The notes beneath the pieces were generated by a model. That model saw only the letters and a list, made by a program, of their open reading frames with translations. It searched no databases and was not told the DNA's origin. Made by a program: the position numbers and the translations under genes. Below, piece after piece: positions 44,736-53,847 of a stretch of 60,297 bases of DNA (the first letter of the stretch is position 1; each line of letters starts with the position of its first letter). Source of the DNA: Xanthobacteraceae bacterium (GTDB taxonomy: Bacteria > Pseudomonadota > Alphaproteobacteria > Rhizobiales > Xanthobacteraceae); assembly GCA_030037895.1 (NCBI GenBank), contig JASHPW010000032.1, positions 1-60,297 on the forward strand, given 5' to 3'.

Positions 44736-44749
44736 TTGATTTGGCTCAA
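44736..44749 (+). promoter_or_regulatory. FixK/FNR box before the usp-ATPase operon
   Basis: TTGATTTGGCTCAA matches TTGA-N6-TCAA. The centre is 60 bp before the ATG at 44803, predicting transcription from about 44784; CATAGT at 44770-44775 fits a -10 position. Confidence 0.78.
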
Positions 44750-44802
44750 TGACCGCGGCGATGCTTCGACATAGTCATATCAAACGACAGGAGGCACCGC
44801 CC

Positions 44803-45633
44803 ATGATCAAGGATATCGTCGTCGATCTGCAGCTCGGAGAAGCCGGCGCGCCGGCCGGAGACTACGCCGTGTCCCTGGCCACGACCTTTGCCGCCCACGT
44901 TACCGGGGTTGCATTTATTTACGATGCGATCTTTCCCGAGTCGGCGATGGGCTACATCTCGCCGGCGGCAATCGACAAGCAGCGACAGGACAACGAAGCC
45001 GAGGCCGCCGCAGCCGTCAACCGGTTCGCCGCTGCGGCCGCGCGCGCCGGAATCCCGGCCGAGCCGCTGACCCTTACCGCCGATTTTGCCAATGTCGGGA
45101 GCCAATTCAGCCGTATCGCCCGGCACTTCGATTTCGCGGTCGTCGGCCAGGCCGAACCCGGAACGAGTGCGATTCAGGAGACGATCGTCGAAAGCACGCT
45201 GTTCGAGGCCGGCCGCCCCGTGATCATGGTGCCCTATATCCAGAAAGCACCGCTCAAGCTCGACAACGTGATGGTGTGCTGGGACGGCAGCCGGCCGGCT
45301 GCACGCGCCGTCGCCGACGCGCTGCCGCTCCTCACGCGGGCGAAACGCGTCGAGGTTGTCACCATCACCAACGATTGGGGCAAGCAGACCGAGATCGAAG
45401 GCGCCGACATCGGTCGGCACCTCGCGCGCCATGAACTCAAGGTGGACGTCGAGCGCATTGCCGCAGGCGACGTCGATGTCGCCGACGCCTTGCTGTCGCA
45501 CGCTTCCGATTCCGACGCCGATTTCATCGTCATGGGCGGCTACGGCCATTCCCGGATGCGGGAATTTGTGCTCGGCGGCGCGACGCGCGGTATCCTGCGT
45601 TCCATGACGGTGCCGACGCTGATGTCCCATTGA
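44803..45633 (+). CDS. Universal stress protein with two Usp domains
   Basis: The 276-residue protein contains two Usp modules: residues 1-145 (ending RPVIMVPYIQ) and about 150-276, which carries the nucleotide-binding-like HASDSDADFIVMGGYGHSRM followed by GGATRGILRSM. The C-terminal module has the G-x2-G-x9-G-(S/T) type motif in a slightly altered form. The ATG at 44803 is chosen because AGGAGG lies eight bases before it and an upstream ATG (44749) falls inside the FixK box. The P-type ATPase gene starts 55 bp downstream, so the two form an operon. Confidence 0.9.
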   Translation: MIKDIVVDLQLGEAGAPAGDYAVSLATTFAAHVTGVAFIYDAIFPESAMGYISPAAIDKQRQDNEAEAAAAVNRFAAAAARAGIPAEPLTLTADFANVGSQFSRIARHFDFAVVGQAEPGTSAIQETIVESTLFEAGRPVIMVPYIQKAPLKLDNVMVCWDGSRPAARAVADALPLLTRAKRVEVVTITNDWGKQTEIEGADIGRHLARHELKVDVERIAAGDVDVADALLSHASDSDADFIVMGGYGHSRMREFVLGGATRGILRSMTVPTLMSH

Positions 45634-45687
45634 GCACGCGAGGAGGTTCGACGGCCGGCGGAGGGGCGCGCTTCAGGAGCCCGCAGA

Positions 45688-48006
45688 TTGGACCTCAATT
45701 CCCCGCGCGGTCTGACGAGCGATGAGGTTTGTCGCCGTCGCCGGCAGTTCGGACCGAACGCGATACCGGACACGGCACCGCATCCCCTGCTCGCGTTCGC
45801 GTGGAAATTTTGCGCGCCGGTGCCCTGTCTGCTCGAGGCTGCGATCGCCCTGCAAGTGGTGCTCGGAGAATACATCGAGGCGTCGATCATAGCCGGCCTC
45901 TTGATCTTCAACGCCGCAATCGGGTTGCTTCACGAGCGCCGCGCCCAGGCGACGATCGCCGCGTTGAAGTCGCGTCTTGCGCTCACCGCGTCGGTTCGGC
46001 GCGACGGATCGTGGAAGACCGTGCCGGCCACGGAACTGGTCCCCGGCGACATCATCAAGCTGTCGCTCGGCGGCATCGTGGCCGCGGACGTGCGCCTGCT
46101 CGACGGTTCGATCCTGCTCGACCATTCGATGCTGACCGGCGAGTCGCTTCCCATCGAGGGCGGCCGCGGGCGGGATACATACGCCGGCGCGCTGGTGCGT
46201 CGGGGCGAAGCCGTCGCCGAAGTGACAGCGACGGGCGTGCACACGAGATTCGGGCGCGGCGCCGAACTCGTCCGCAGCGCCTATGTGGTGAGTTCCCAGC
46301 AGAAAGCGGTCTTTCGGGTGGTTCGCAATCTCGCCGTTTTCAACGGATTGGCGACCGTCGCGCTGATCGCCTACGCCTACGGGATCGGCATGCCGATCTC
46401 CGAATTGGTTCCGCTTTTGCTGATATCCGTGCTGGCATCCGTGCCGGTGGCCCTGCCGGCGACGTTTACGCTCGCCACCGCATTGGGAGCGCAGGCGCTC
46501 GCCGAACTCGGCGTCCTGCCGACGCGGTTGTCGGCCGTGGATGAAGCCGCCAGCATGGACGTTCTTTGCGCCGACAAGACCGGAACATTGACGCTCAACG
46601 AGCTGCGGGTCGCCGCAATTTGCCCGATGAGCGGGTTCGATAACAACCGGATTCTGGCCTTGGCGGCGCTGGCGAGTTCGGACGGAGGGCTGGATCCGGT
46701 CGATGCCGCCATTCGTCGGGAAAATCTCGACAAGCCGGCCGCGGATTTGCCCGCACTGGTCAAATTCATTCCGTTCGACCCGGCGACGAAAATGTCGGAA
46801 GCACATGCAGCGGACTCGGCCGGCGGCGCGCTGCGCATCGTCAAAGGCGCTTTTGCGGTGATCGATCGGCTCTCACAGCCCTCGCCGACGGCGCTCGCCG
46901 CGGCCGCGAAGCTGGAGGCGGAGGGCTTCAGGGTGCTCGGCGTCGCGCTCGGCGCTTCATCTCCGTTGCGGCTCGCCGGGCTTATTGCGCTCAGCGATCC
47001 GCCCCGACCCGAGGCAAAGCCGTGTATTCGCGAATTGCGCCAACTGGGCGTGCGAACCCTGATGGTGACCGGCGATGCGCCCGAAACCGCCGCCGTGGTG
47101 GCACGCGCCGTCGGTATCGAGGGCGCGATCTGTCCGGCGCCGTCGATTCCGGCGGGTGTCCCCGGGGCGGAATTCGGCGTCTTTGCCGGAGTCCTGCCGG
47201 AGGACAAATATCGGCTTGTCAAGGGTCTGCAACGCGCCGGCCATGTCGTGGGCATGTGCGGGGACGGCGCCAACGACGCGCCCGCCTTGAGTCAGGCGCA
47301 GATCGGGATCGCGGTATTCACGGCGACGGATGTCGCGAAATCGGCGGCGGGCATCGTGCTCACCGAGCCGGGGCTCGGCGGAATTCTCGCCGCCGTGCGC
47401 GAAGGCAGGGTCACCTTCCAGCGCATCTTGACCTATACGTTGCGGTCCATCGTCCATAAAACCCGCCAGGTGCTGTTCCTGGGAACCGGCCTGGTCATGA
47501 CCGGCCACGCGATCCTCACTCCGATGTTGGTGGTCATCTCGATGATGACCGGTGATTTCCTGGCGATGTCGTCGACCACCGACAATGTGCGGCCGTCGCC
47601 GCTGCCGAATGCATGGCGCATCGACAACCTGACCGTCGCCGGCATCATCATGGGCGTTTGCGATCTCGCGTTCTGCGCGGGCGTGCTGGCGATCGGCAAA
47701 TTCCGCCTCGGCCTTGGCATCGACACGCTGAGAACCTTGACGCTCGTCACATTGACATTCAGCGGACAGGCGATCTTTTATGTGGTTCGCGAGCGCAAGC
47801 GACTGTGGTCGTCGAGGCCGAGCCTGATCGTCGTCCTGTCTTCCATCGCGGATCTGTCGATCATCCCGGCGATGGCGATCGGCGGAATTCTCATGGCTCC
47901 GCTGTCGCCTTTGTTGGTTGCCGGCATTTTTGCCGCATCGATCGCGTTGGCTCTGGCACTGGATCAAGTGAAGTTCGCAATTTTCTCCCGCCTTGAAATG
48001 CTGTGA
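45688..48006 (+). CDS. P-type ATPase of the plasma-membrane proton-pump (P3A-like) type
   Basis: The 772-residue pump has the actuator motif TGESLPIEG, the transport helix PVALPATFTLATA, phosphorylation site DKTGTLTLNE, the nucleotide-domain KGAF, MVTGDAPE and the hinge GDGANDAPAL, with about ten membrane helices. The helix-4 PVALP motif and overall size match P3A H+-ATPases and their bacterial relatives rather than metal pumps (no CPx and no N-terminal metal domain). The likely start is TTG at 45688 with CAGGAG upstream. It is co-transcribed with the usp gene after the FixK box. Confidence 0.9.
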   Translation: MDLNSPRGLTSDEVCRRRRQFGPNAIPDTAPHPLLAFAWKFCAPVPCLLEAAIALQVVLGEYIEASIIAGLLIFNAAIGLLHERRAQATIAALKSRLALTASVRRDGSWKTVPATELVPGDIIKLSLGGIVAADVRLLDGSILLDHSMLTGESLPIEGGRGRDTYAGALVRRGEAVAEVTATGVHTRFGRGAELVRSAYVVSSQQKAVFRVVRNLAVFNGLATVALIAYAYGIGMPISELVPLLLISVLASVPVALPATFTLATALGAQALAELGVLPTRLSAVDEAASMDVLCADKTGTLTLNELRVAAICPMSGFDNNRILALAALASSDGGLDPVDAAIRRENLDKPAADLPALVKFIPFDPATKMSEAHAADSAGGALRIVKGAFAVIDRLSQPSPTALAAAAKLEAEGFRVLGVALGASSPLRLAGLIALSDPPRPEAKPCIRELRQLGVRTLMVTGDAPETAAVVARAVGIEGAICPAPSIPAGVPGAEFGVFAGVLPEDKYRLVKGLQRAGHVVGMCGDGANDAPALSQAQIGIAVFTATDVAKSAAGIVLTEPGLGGILAAVREGRVTFQRILTYTLRSIVHKTRQVLFLGTGLVMTGHAILTPMLVVISMMTGDFLAMSSTTDNVRPSPLPNAWRIDNLTVAGIIMGVCDLAFCAGVLAIGKFRLGLGIDTLRTLTLVTLTFSGQAIFYVVRERKRLWSSRPSLIVVLSSIADLSIIPAMAIGGILMAPLSPLLVAGIFAASIALALALDQVKFAIFSRLEML

Positions 48007-48207
48007 ACGCGTCGCGCAGCATCGGCGGCATTCCCGACCGGACATCGCTCGGTCGGCAATAATCCGCGCCCGCCTCGACTCCGGCAGAAAGCTTGACGAT
48101 TTCGGCGGTGATCTCTTCCCGGCGGGTTCCGGGACGTTGCACACTTTAAATGTTCAGAAGGGGCAGCCGGTTATGCGCCCAAAAAATACGCACGCCTTGA
48201 GCGACGA

Positions 48208-48738
48208 TCACTGGGAGTCGGATTTTTTGAAAACATCCCAGAGCGACTCTTGCGGATAGGGAATGGCGGACGCCGCCGCATCGGAATCTGCCGATTGAGC
48301 CGCGCCGGCGCCGGCTGCTTCGGGCGATGGCGGAACGGAAGCTGTGCCATTACCCGGCTGACCCGGTGCGGGAGTGTAGGGCTCACCCGCGGGCGTGTAG
48401 GTGTCCGGTGGATGCGGTACGGCCGCCGTCCGGGTTGACGGCGAGGACTCCGTCGAGTCCTTGAAATAATCGACGAGCGACACCGACGGATAGACGCCGG
48501 CAAACGCCGCCTCCGACTGGGCCGAAGAAGCAGGAGGGGTCGCGTTTGCAGCGGAGGAATTCGGTGGTGGAGGTGTCTGGGAGGTGGGAGCAGCGGCCGT
48601 TTGAGGTCGGTACGAAGCCGCAGAGCTGGGCTGATCCGCTGCCGCATTTGAGGAGGAGGAAGGGGAAGAAAAGAAAGAGGAGCACGCCGCCAGTGCGGGC
48701 AATAGGGCAACCGCAGCAGCAAGAGGAGACCGGCGCAT
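48208..48738 (-). CDS. Pro/Ser-rich lipoprotein with a duplicated terminal motif
   Basis: The 176-residue product starts MRRSPLAAAVALLPALAACS, a type II signal peptide with lipobox LAAC. The mature part is low complexity (Ser, Pro, Ala) except for two related motifs: YPSVSLVDYFKDS near residue 90 and YPQESLWDVFKKS at the C-terminus. These look like short binding peptides on a flexible tether, but that is inference. No domain is recognised. The chosen ATG is weakly supported by an SD. The 201 bp after the P-type ATPase hold no other gene. Confidence 0.72.
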   Translation of the reverse strand: MRRSPLAAAVALLPALAACSSFFSSPSSSSNAAADQPSSAASYRPQTAAAPTSQTPPPPNSSAANATPPASSAQSEAAFAGVYPSVSLVDYFKDSTESSPSTRTAAVPHPPDTYTPAGEPYTPAPGQPGNGTASVPPSPEAAGAGAAQSADSDAAASAIPYPQESLWDVFKKSDSQ

Positions 48739-49011
48739 GAATATCCGTCGACCGGTGACCCGCCGGCGATCCCCCCCACACCCGCACCGCCAATGCGTTG
48801 CCATAACTCACATTATACCAAGCCGACGATGGCGTTCTCAAGGCGGGCCGGATGGCCCCCGCGGATGACACACTGGCGCCAACGCATTGCGATTGAACGG
48901 CCCGCGATCGGATGCGGGACCGGCGGTTCTCGACCGCCTTGGTTTGGTGTAAGGCAGACCCGCTCCGCCGGATCGAAGGCGTCCGGTTAGCGTTCAACCC
49001 CCGGGGCAGCG

Positions 49012-50397
49012 ATGACCGTCATCGACAGCAGCGAAGCCCCGGTCCTAGCCGTGCCGCGCCGGCCGGACGGCCAACTCAGTCTTCGCCAGTTTCTGCGCGT
49101 CATTCGTGAGAATGCGCTCGCGACCTACCCTCCGGAAGCATTCAACGAAGACATTATTGCGCAGCGCCTGCTGTGGCGCCGCACGTTCGTCATCAACGAG
49201 CCGAGCGCCATCCGCCACGTGCTCCTGGACAATGCCGCAAACTACACCAAGTCCGAGGTCGGCCGGCGCCTGCTCGAGCCGGGGCTGGGCCGTGGTCTGC
49301 TGACCAGCGAGGGAGAAACCTGGCGGCGCCATCGACGCATCATGGCGCCCGCCTTCGATCCCCGCAGCGTCGCCGCCTACGCGCCGATCATGACCGAGGT
49401 GGCGCAGGGGTTGCTCGCGACATGGGACGCGCTGCCGGAAGGAAGCGAGATCGATGCGGCGGCGGCGATGATGCAGGCCACCTTGTACATCATCTCGCGG
49501 GCGATGTTCTCCTCGGATTCGGATGAAGTCGTCGATGTCGTCGGACGCGGCGTCAGTCGGTATCAGATCACGGTGCGGCCGCGCCTCCTCGACCTGCTGC
49601 ATGTGCCGGAATGGCTGACGCGCCTCATCTCGCCGCAACACACCGCGGGGATTTTCGACGAGTTCGACAAGTCGGTCGATCGGCTGCTCGCCGCGCGCGG
49701 CCGCGAGCCGCACGCCGCGCCCAACGATTTGTTGGCCCGCCTGCTCGCCGCGCGCGACAGCGAGACCGGCGGCGGCATGTCGGCCAAGGAGGTGCGCGAC
49801 CAGGTGGTCACCATCTTCATGGCCGGGCACGAGACCACGGCCCAGGCGCTGTCCTGGACGTGGTATCTGCTGTCGCAGCATCCGGAAGCGGAAGCGAGGC
49901 TGCATGACGAATTGACCGCGGTGCTCGGCGGCCGCGCGCCACGCCATGAAGATATCGTCAACCTGCGCTATACGCGCATGGTGATCGAGGAATCGATGCG
50001 GCTTTATCCGCCGGCGCACACCATGGCGCGCCAGCCGATCGCCGCCGACGAGGTGTTGGGCCATCGCATTCCGGGCGGCGCCGAAGTCCTCATTGTTCCC
50101 TGGCTGCTGCACCGCAAGCCGTCGCTCTGGGAAAGATCCGATCGTTTCGAGCCGGAGCGATTTGCGCCCGAACGCGCCGCGTCGCGTCCGCGCTTTGCCT
50201 ATATTCCGTTCGGCGCGGGTCCGCGCATCTGCATCGGCGCCGCCTTCGCCATGGAGGAAGCGTTGCTGATCCTGGCCACGATCGCCCAACGCTATCGGCT
50301 GCACCTGAATCCCGGCCATCCGGTCGAGCCGCAAGGTCTGATCACGCTGCGGCCGCGCTATGGGCTGAAAATGACATTGCAGCGCCGGCGAACCTGA
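49012..50397 (+). CDS. Cytochrome P450
   Basis: The 461-residue soluble P450 has the I-helix [10 protein letters not shown], the ExxR motif EESMRLYPP, the PERF-like region [10 protein letters not shown] and the haem-binding loop [10 protein letters not shown] with its Cys ligand. It has no N-terminal membrane anchor or fused reductase, so it needs separate ferredoxin partners, none of which is adjacent. Substrate is unknown; WETWRRHRR-like ([16 protein letters not shown]) places it in the bacterial CYP group resembling long-chain hydroxylases. It stands alone, about 270 bp from the divergent lipoprotein gene. Confidence 0.93.
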   Translation: MTVIDSSEAPVLAVPRRPDGQLSLRQFLRVIRENALATYPPEAFNEDIIAQRLLWRRTFVINEPSAIRHVLLDNAANYTKSEVGRRLLEPGLGRGLLTSEGETWRRHRRIMAPAFDPRSVAAYAPIMTEVAQGLLATWDALPEGSEIDAAAAMMQATLYIISRAMFSSDSDEVVDVVGRGVSRYQITVRPRLLDLLHVPEWLTRLISPQHTAGIFDEFDKSVDRLLAARGREPHAAPNDLLARLLAARDSETGGGMSAKEVRDQVVTIFMAGHETTAQALSWTWYLLSQHPEAEARLHDELTAVLGGRAPRHEDIVNLRYTRMVIEESMRLYPPAHTMARQPIAADEVLGHRIPGGAEVLIVPWLLHRKPSLWERSDRFEPERFAPERAASRPRFAYIPFGAGPRICIGAAFAMEEALLILATIAQRYRLHLNPGHPVEPQGLITLRPRYGLKMTLQRRRT

Positions 50398-50547
50398 CAA
50401 TATCGCGAACTGGCCGGCTGCGACCGGAGGCGCCGCATGGCGCCGCGGCGGCTTTCGCTTCCGGCCTTACTTTCGCTCGTTTCCCATTTCAATGGGCACG
50501 TATCCCGTCGCACGCTCCGCAACGGCTGTCCACCACGGCGCACGCGT

Positions 50548-50709
50548 ATGAGCGACATCATGCTTTCTCTTGCCGAGATCGACCGCGTCTGCGGCCGGAT
50601 CGCGCTCGCATTGCACAATTCGGAACTCCAGATCTATGCCACCTTGGCTTTGATCGTGGTGCTGAGCCTTTTCCTCTTCCCGCCCAAGGACGACCTGGAT
50701 CAGGTCTGA
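50548..50709 (+). CDS. Small single-helix membrane protein, 53 aa
   Basis: The product [20 protein letters not shown]... has a hydrophilic N-terminal half and one C-terminal helix ([18 protein letters not shown]) ending in PPKDDLDQV. The ATG at 50548 follows a weak SD; the frame is open upstream but not protein-like. Similar short proteins occur in Rhodopseudomonas/Bradyrhizobium-type bacteria. Function unknown. Confidence 0.6.
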   Translation: MSDIMLSLAEIDRVCGRIALALHNSELQIYATLALIVVLSLFLFPPKDDLDQV

Positions 50710-50783
50710 CGCTCGCCAGTAAGCCGGAACCGCTCCTGGTCTCGGGAGTTTATGGCCGGGGAGCCGACATTCGGAGCGCACAG

Positions 50784-50960
50784 ATGCTGAGCCTCGTCAT
50801 CACGCTGCTGATCATAGCGTTGATCGCAGGCGTGCTCGGTTTTGGCGGGATCGCCGGAGCCGCAGTGGGCATTGCCAAGATCATCTTCTTCGTCGCCTTG
50901 GTGCTGTTCCTTATCTCGCTCGCGGCGGGCGGTTTCCGCGGCTTTGGGCGGCGCCTGTAA
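50784..50960 (+). CDS. DUF1328 small membrane protein
   Basis: The 58-residue product has two helices: [20 protein letters not shown] and [18 protein letters not shown]. The [10 protein letters not shown] pattern and size match DUF1328 (YtjA-like) proteins, which are unstudied inner-membrane polypeptides. It lies 74 bp after the 53-aa gene. Confidence 0.8.
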   Translation: MLSLVITLLIIALIAGVLGFGGIAGAAVGIAKIIFFVALVLFLISLAAGGFRGFGRRL

Positions 50961-51046
50961 CCCTGCTCACATCGGCTCGCAATGGCCGCGCCCCGGAAGC
51001 GGCCGGCGGCCGGAGCGGATATTGAATCCGCCGCACCCGGCGTCTT

Positions 51047-51376
51047 TCATTGAAAATGCGACAGGGTCCAGCCGACGGCCCATTTCACCGCCGCCTCCAC
51101 GATCCAACCGAACACGACCACGCCGACAAAGCTGATCGACGCCCAGGCGGCGAGTTTCGATCGTGACTGTTCGAGCGCGGCCACGGCGGGCCGCATCATC
51201 TCCATCGCCGCGGCGTGCTGATCGAGCTTTTCCGTCAGAGCCGCAATCGCCGCGCGGCTTTCGGCATGCCAGAGGTCGCGGATCTCGCGATCCTCGTCCG
51301 CCCGGCGCCGCAATTCGTGCACGCTCGTTTCGATCGCGCCGATGGCGCGACTGATTTCGTCGAGTTTGCCCGGCAT
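51047..51376 (-). CDS. DUF1515-like phage protein
   Basis: The 109-residue product has a helical N-terminal part (LDEISRAIGAIETSVHELRR) rich in Glu/Arg and a C-terminal membrane helix (ISFVGVVVFGWIVEAAVKWA). This layout and the start match DUF1515 proteins of Rhizobiales phages. The ATG has an AGGAGG SD. It lies at the left end of the phage block. Confidence 0.7.
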   Translation of the reverse strand: MPGKLDEISRAIGAIETSVHELRRRADEDREIRDLWHAESRAAIAALTEKLDQHAAAMEMMRPAVAALEQSRSKLAAWASISFVGVVVFGWIVEAAVKWAVGWTLSHFQ

Positions 51377-51471
51377 TTGCGCCTCCTTATTTCTCAAATT
51401 GCGTGTAGCCGCGGCCGAATGTTGCCCCGGCGGCGGCCACGGCGGTGCCGGGGCTTTGCCAAGCTTGAAGT

Positions 51472-51765
51472 TCACGACCGCCTGTAGCCGGTCACCGCGA
51501 CGCCGTGCGCCGTCTTGCCGATCGAGACGGGCGACGTCGAGACGGCCATCGACGCCATTGCGGACGCCGAGGTGGAAACGTCCTTCACGACGGTCTCGAG
51601 CTCGCCGACGATGACGTTGACGGCGCCGCTCACGGCCTCCACGGTCGGAACTATGGCGGGATTGAACAGCGTCGCGACGACTGCGGCGATGCTCTCCGCC
51701 GTGGGGATATAGGTGGAAATTGCCGACTGTATCGTGTCAATGAAAGATACGGTGGAAGCCTGCAT
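51472..51765 (-). CDS. Small phage protein of unknown function, 97 aa
   Basis: The product is Ser/Thr/Val/Ala-rich with no charged core (MQASTVSFIDTIQSAISTYI, then a long hydrophobic-polar repeat VSTSASAMASMAVSTS). It has no clear signal peptide. AAAGGAAG precedes the ATG. It sits between the holin-like and DUF1515-like genes and is presumably phage-borne. Confidence 0.55.
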   Translation of the reverse strand: MQASTVSFIDTIQSAISTYIPTAESIAAVVATLFNPAIVPTVEAVSGAVNVIVGELETVVKDVSTSASAMASMAVSTSPVSIGKTAHGVAVTGYRRS

Positions 51766-51838
51766 GGCCTGATCTTCCTTTCTGCTGGTTGACGAGAGAT
51801 CCCCGCCCGTGGAGGACGAGGCATTGACGGCGACGGCG

Positions 51839-52024
51839 CTATTTGCCGCCGATGACCTTGCCGGTCTTGTTGCTGGCGATGCTCCAAGCGACGACGGCGA
51901 GCGTCACCAGGGCGGCGACGACGCTGTCGGCCTCGCCGGCCGGAATGATCCCTTTCGCCACCAGCCAAGTGACGAGCGGCGGAATGACGGCGCGGAAGAT
52001 GCCGCCGATTTGGTCTTGGTTCAT
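51839..52024 (-). CDS. Holin-like small membrane protein
   Basis: The 61-residue product MNQDQIGGIFRAVIPPLVTW... has two short helices (IPPLVTWLVAKGIIPAG and VVAALVTLAVVAWSIA) and a Lys-rich end, like the Pam3 gp28-type holins. Its start overlaps the upstream 58-aa gene (ATGA), so translation is coupled. A role in prophage lysis is inferred from size, topology and the M15 peptidase next door. Confidence 0.62.
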   Translation of the reverse strand: MNQDQIGGIFRAVIPPLVTWLVAKGIIPAGEADSVVAALVTLAVVAWSIASNKTGKVIGGK

Positions 52025-52197
52025 GAGCGCGACTCCTTGACTTGAGGCACGTTTGTTTGCTCGACCGCATCGAGTACGACCTGGCAAAGCTTCTGCACGT
52101 CGGCGTCTGGGATCATGCGGGCGTACCAGCCGGCCTCGGCATTGATCCAGGCACGGGCGGCTTTGAATGCAGCGTCGATCTGCGCTTGGGTCGCCAT
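52021..52197 (-). CDS. 58-aa phage protein overlapping the holin-like gene
   Basis: The product begins MATQAQIDAAFKAARAWINA and contains WYARMIPDADVQKLCQVVLDAV. It is soluble and helical. The coding sequence overlaps the holin-like start by 4 bp, typical of compact phage gene pairs. Function unknown. Confidence 0.6.
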   Translation of the reverse strand: MATQAQIDAAFKAARAWINAEAGWYARMIPDADVQKLCQVVLDAVEQTNVPQVKESRS

Positions 52198-52271
52198 GGT
52201 TCATCGTCGCTTTCTGATTTCGGAATAAGCGGATAGCGGATGGAAAATAGCGAACAGGGTTTTGCTATTGG

Positions 52272-52757
52272 CTATTCACGTGCGAACTGAAAGTGCATCG
52301 GATCGAGGCGGGTATGGAAATCGCCGCCCCACCATGCCCCTTCGATGTTGAACGCGGCCACCACGGCCGCCGGCATGTGCCCCTTGCAATGTCCCATCGG
52401 ATTCTGATCGGGCGCGAGATCGATCGCTGCGCCGAAGGCGTGACACGACAAGCGATGCGCGCCGCGGATCGGCCGATAATTGTAGGCGCCGCCCCACAGG
52501 TGCAGGCCGACATCCTCGATCCGCGTCTGGCTTTCGCCGTAAATCTTCCAGATCGCGGTGAAGGCGCGATCGAGCGCATCCTTGCAGCGCCGGTGGAAGA
52601 GAAACCGCTGAACGGAATGCGCGGTGTCCCAGCTCAGCACCATTTTCCACGGCGGGGCGGCATAAACGAGATTCTGCTCGACAAAATCGTCCCGTCGTGG
52701 ATCGCCGTAGAACGCGATCAGAGAATCGGTATCGTCATGCGGCCAAGCATTCGTCAT
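52272..52757 (-). CDS. M15-family (VanY/endolysin-like) peptidase
   Basis: The 161-residue protein has the M15 zinc-site pattern: His and Asp in SCHAFGAAIDLAP and the second His in DPMHFQF at the C-terminus. Such peptidases cut the peptide stem of peptidoglycan; next to a holin-like gene it is the likely endolysin. It has no signal peptide, consistent with holin-dependent release. The start (MTNAWPHDD) overlaps the stop of the upstream gene by 4 bp. Confidence 0.8.
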   Translation of the reverse strand: MTNAWPHDDTDSLIAFYGDPRRDDFVEQNLVYAAPPWKMVLSWDTAHSVQRFLFHRRCKDALDRAFTAIWKIYGESQTRIEDVGLHLWGGAYNYRPIRGAHRLSCHAFGAAIDLAPDQNPMGHCKGHMPAAVVAAFNIEGAWWGGDFHTRLDPMHFQFARE

Positions 52758-53287
52758 GCGCCCGCTCCGGGAAGAAAACACCTGATCTGAGTGACGCCGT
52801 TCGCGTCCTGGTACGGCCACACCACGGCCGGGCCGAAGCGGTTCGGCTCGGTCACCACGGCGGCGTCCGGCACGTCGATCCATTGTTCGTCGAGGCGCAC
52901 GCGGTAGTGGCCGTTCCGCGTGTCCCAATCGACGTCCTCGACCGTCAATCCATCGGCGAAGGAGCAACAAAGCCCCTTCCCGCTCGCGAGCTGATCGAAC
53001 CAGGCTTTCAGCGGAGAATTGGCGTAGCGACCGCCGGGATCGCGGGCGAAGACAGCGCAGATGAGCGCAATCAAGATCACGGAGACAAAGGCGAAAGCGA
53101 ACGTCACGCCAACGACGAGGCGGCGGAAGCCGTGATTGGCATCGCGGTCGCGATCGACGAGCGAATCGTCGTCGAGCCAGCAATCTCCTGCGCCATCGAG
53201 CGGCGCCTCGGTATTGACGGCGCGCAGCCGGCGATCGTTGTCGCGCGGGCGCCCGTTATTGGGCGGCACGCCGAAGTGGCGGGCCAT
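52754..53287 (-). CDS. Single-helix membrane protein of unknown function, 177 aa
   Basis: The N-terminus is basic and polar (MARHFGVPPNNGRPRDNDRR), followed by one helix (VTFAFAFVSVILIALICAVF) and an exposed domain with GKGLCCSFADG, VDWDTRNGHYRV and WIDVPDAAVV. A vicinal Cys pair in the exposed domain suggests disulphide formation. Proteins with this C-terminal domain occur in Bradyrhizobium phages. It is coupled to the M15 peptidase gene. Confidence 0.65.
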   Translation of the reverse strand: MARHFGVPPNNGRPRDNDRRLRAVNTEAPLDGAGDCWLDDDSLVDRDRDANHGFRRLVVGVTFAFAFVSVILIALICAVFARDPGGRYANSPLKAWFDQLASGKGLCCSFADGLTVEDVDWDTRNGHYRVRLDEQWIDVPDAAVVTEPNRFGPAVVWPYQDANGVTQIRCFLPGAGA

Positions 53288-53288
53288 C

Positions 53289-53774
53289 TCACGGCGTCCG
53301 AAACGCGATGGCGCCGGCAAGCGAGCGGCGGTGGACGCGTGCGGGGCCGTCGTTGCCGTCCTCGATGAGCCACCGGCCGCGCGCATCGGGAGCGCCGCGG
53401 ATCAGCGCGACATGCCCGCGGCCGCCGCCATGCGACCAGACGGCGACGGCGCCAACCCGCGGGCCGCTCGGCCGACCCCAACGCAACCATGCGAGCGCGC
53501 GGTTGAACGTCCTGTCCGCCACGTGCAGGATCCGCCTGAGATACCAGCCGCACCACGCCGCCGGCCGGGAATCAGCCCCATACTCGGCGACGCGATGCCC
53601 ATGCCACCGAGGGGAGTGGCGGACGTGGAGGCGATGCGGGAATCGGACCGTGAGATGGCGTACACGCGCGGCGCGCACGCCGTCGTATTGGTAGCCCCAT
53701 GGCGCGGCATGAGCCGTCGCGCTCGTCAGAGCGCAGGCGCAAAGCGCCGCCGCGGCGAGAATGGCTCGCATCAT
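53289..53774 (-). CDS. Secreted CHAP/NlpC-like cell-wall amidase
   Basis: The 161-residue product has a signal peptide (MMRAILAAAALCACALTSAT) and a papain-like hydrolase core: catalytic Cys in AAWCGWYLRR and His in GGGRGHVALI. An Asn/Asp for the triad may lie in WLIEDGNDG. This type cleaves peptidoglycan. A signal peptide would make it a Sec-exported (holin-independent) lysin, unlike the M15 protein. It is 1 bp upstream of the 177-aa gene, so they are one transcript. Confidence 0.7.
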   Translation of the reverse strand: MMRAILAAAALCACALTSATAHAAPWGYQYDGVRAARVRHLTVRFPHRLHVRHSPRWHGHRVAEYGADSRPAAWCGWYLRRILHVADRTFNRALAWLRWGRPSGPRVGAVAVWSHGGGRGHVALIRGAPDARGRWLIEDGNDGPARVHRRSLAGAIAFRTP

Positions 53775-53847
53775 GTCACCTCTTCAGGTTGTGGTTGTAT
53801 TGGTTGGCGCTTTTCGGTTATTTTAGGCGCCACCGCTCGGAGCGATC

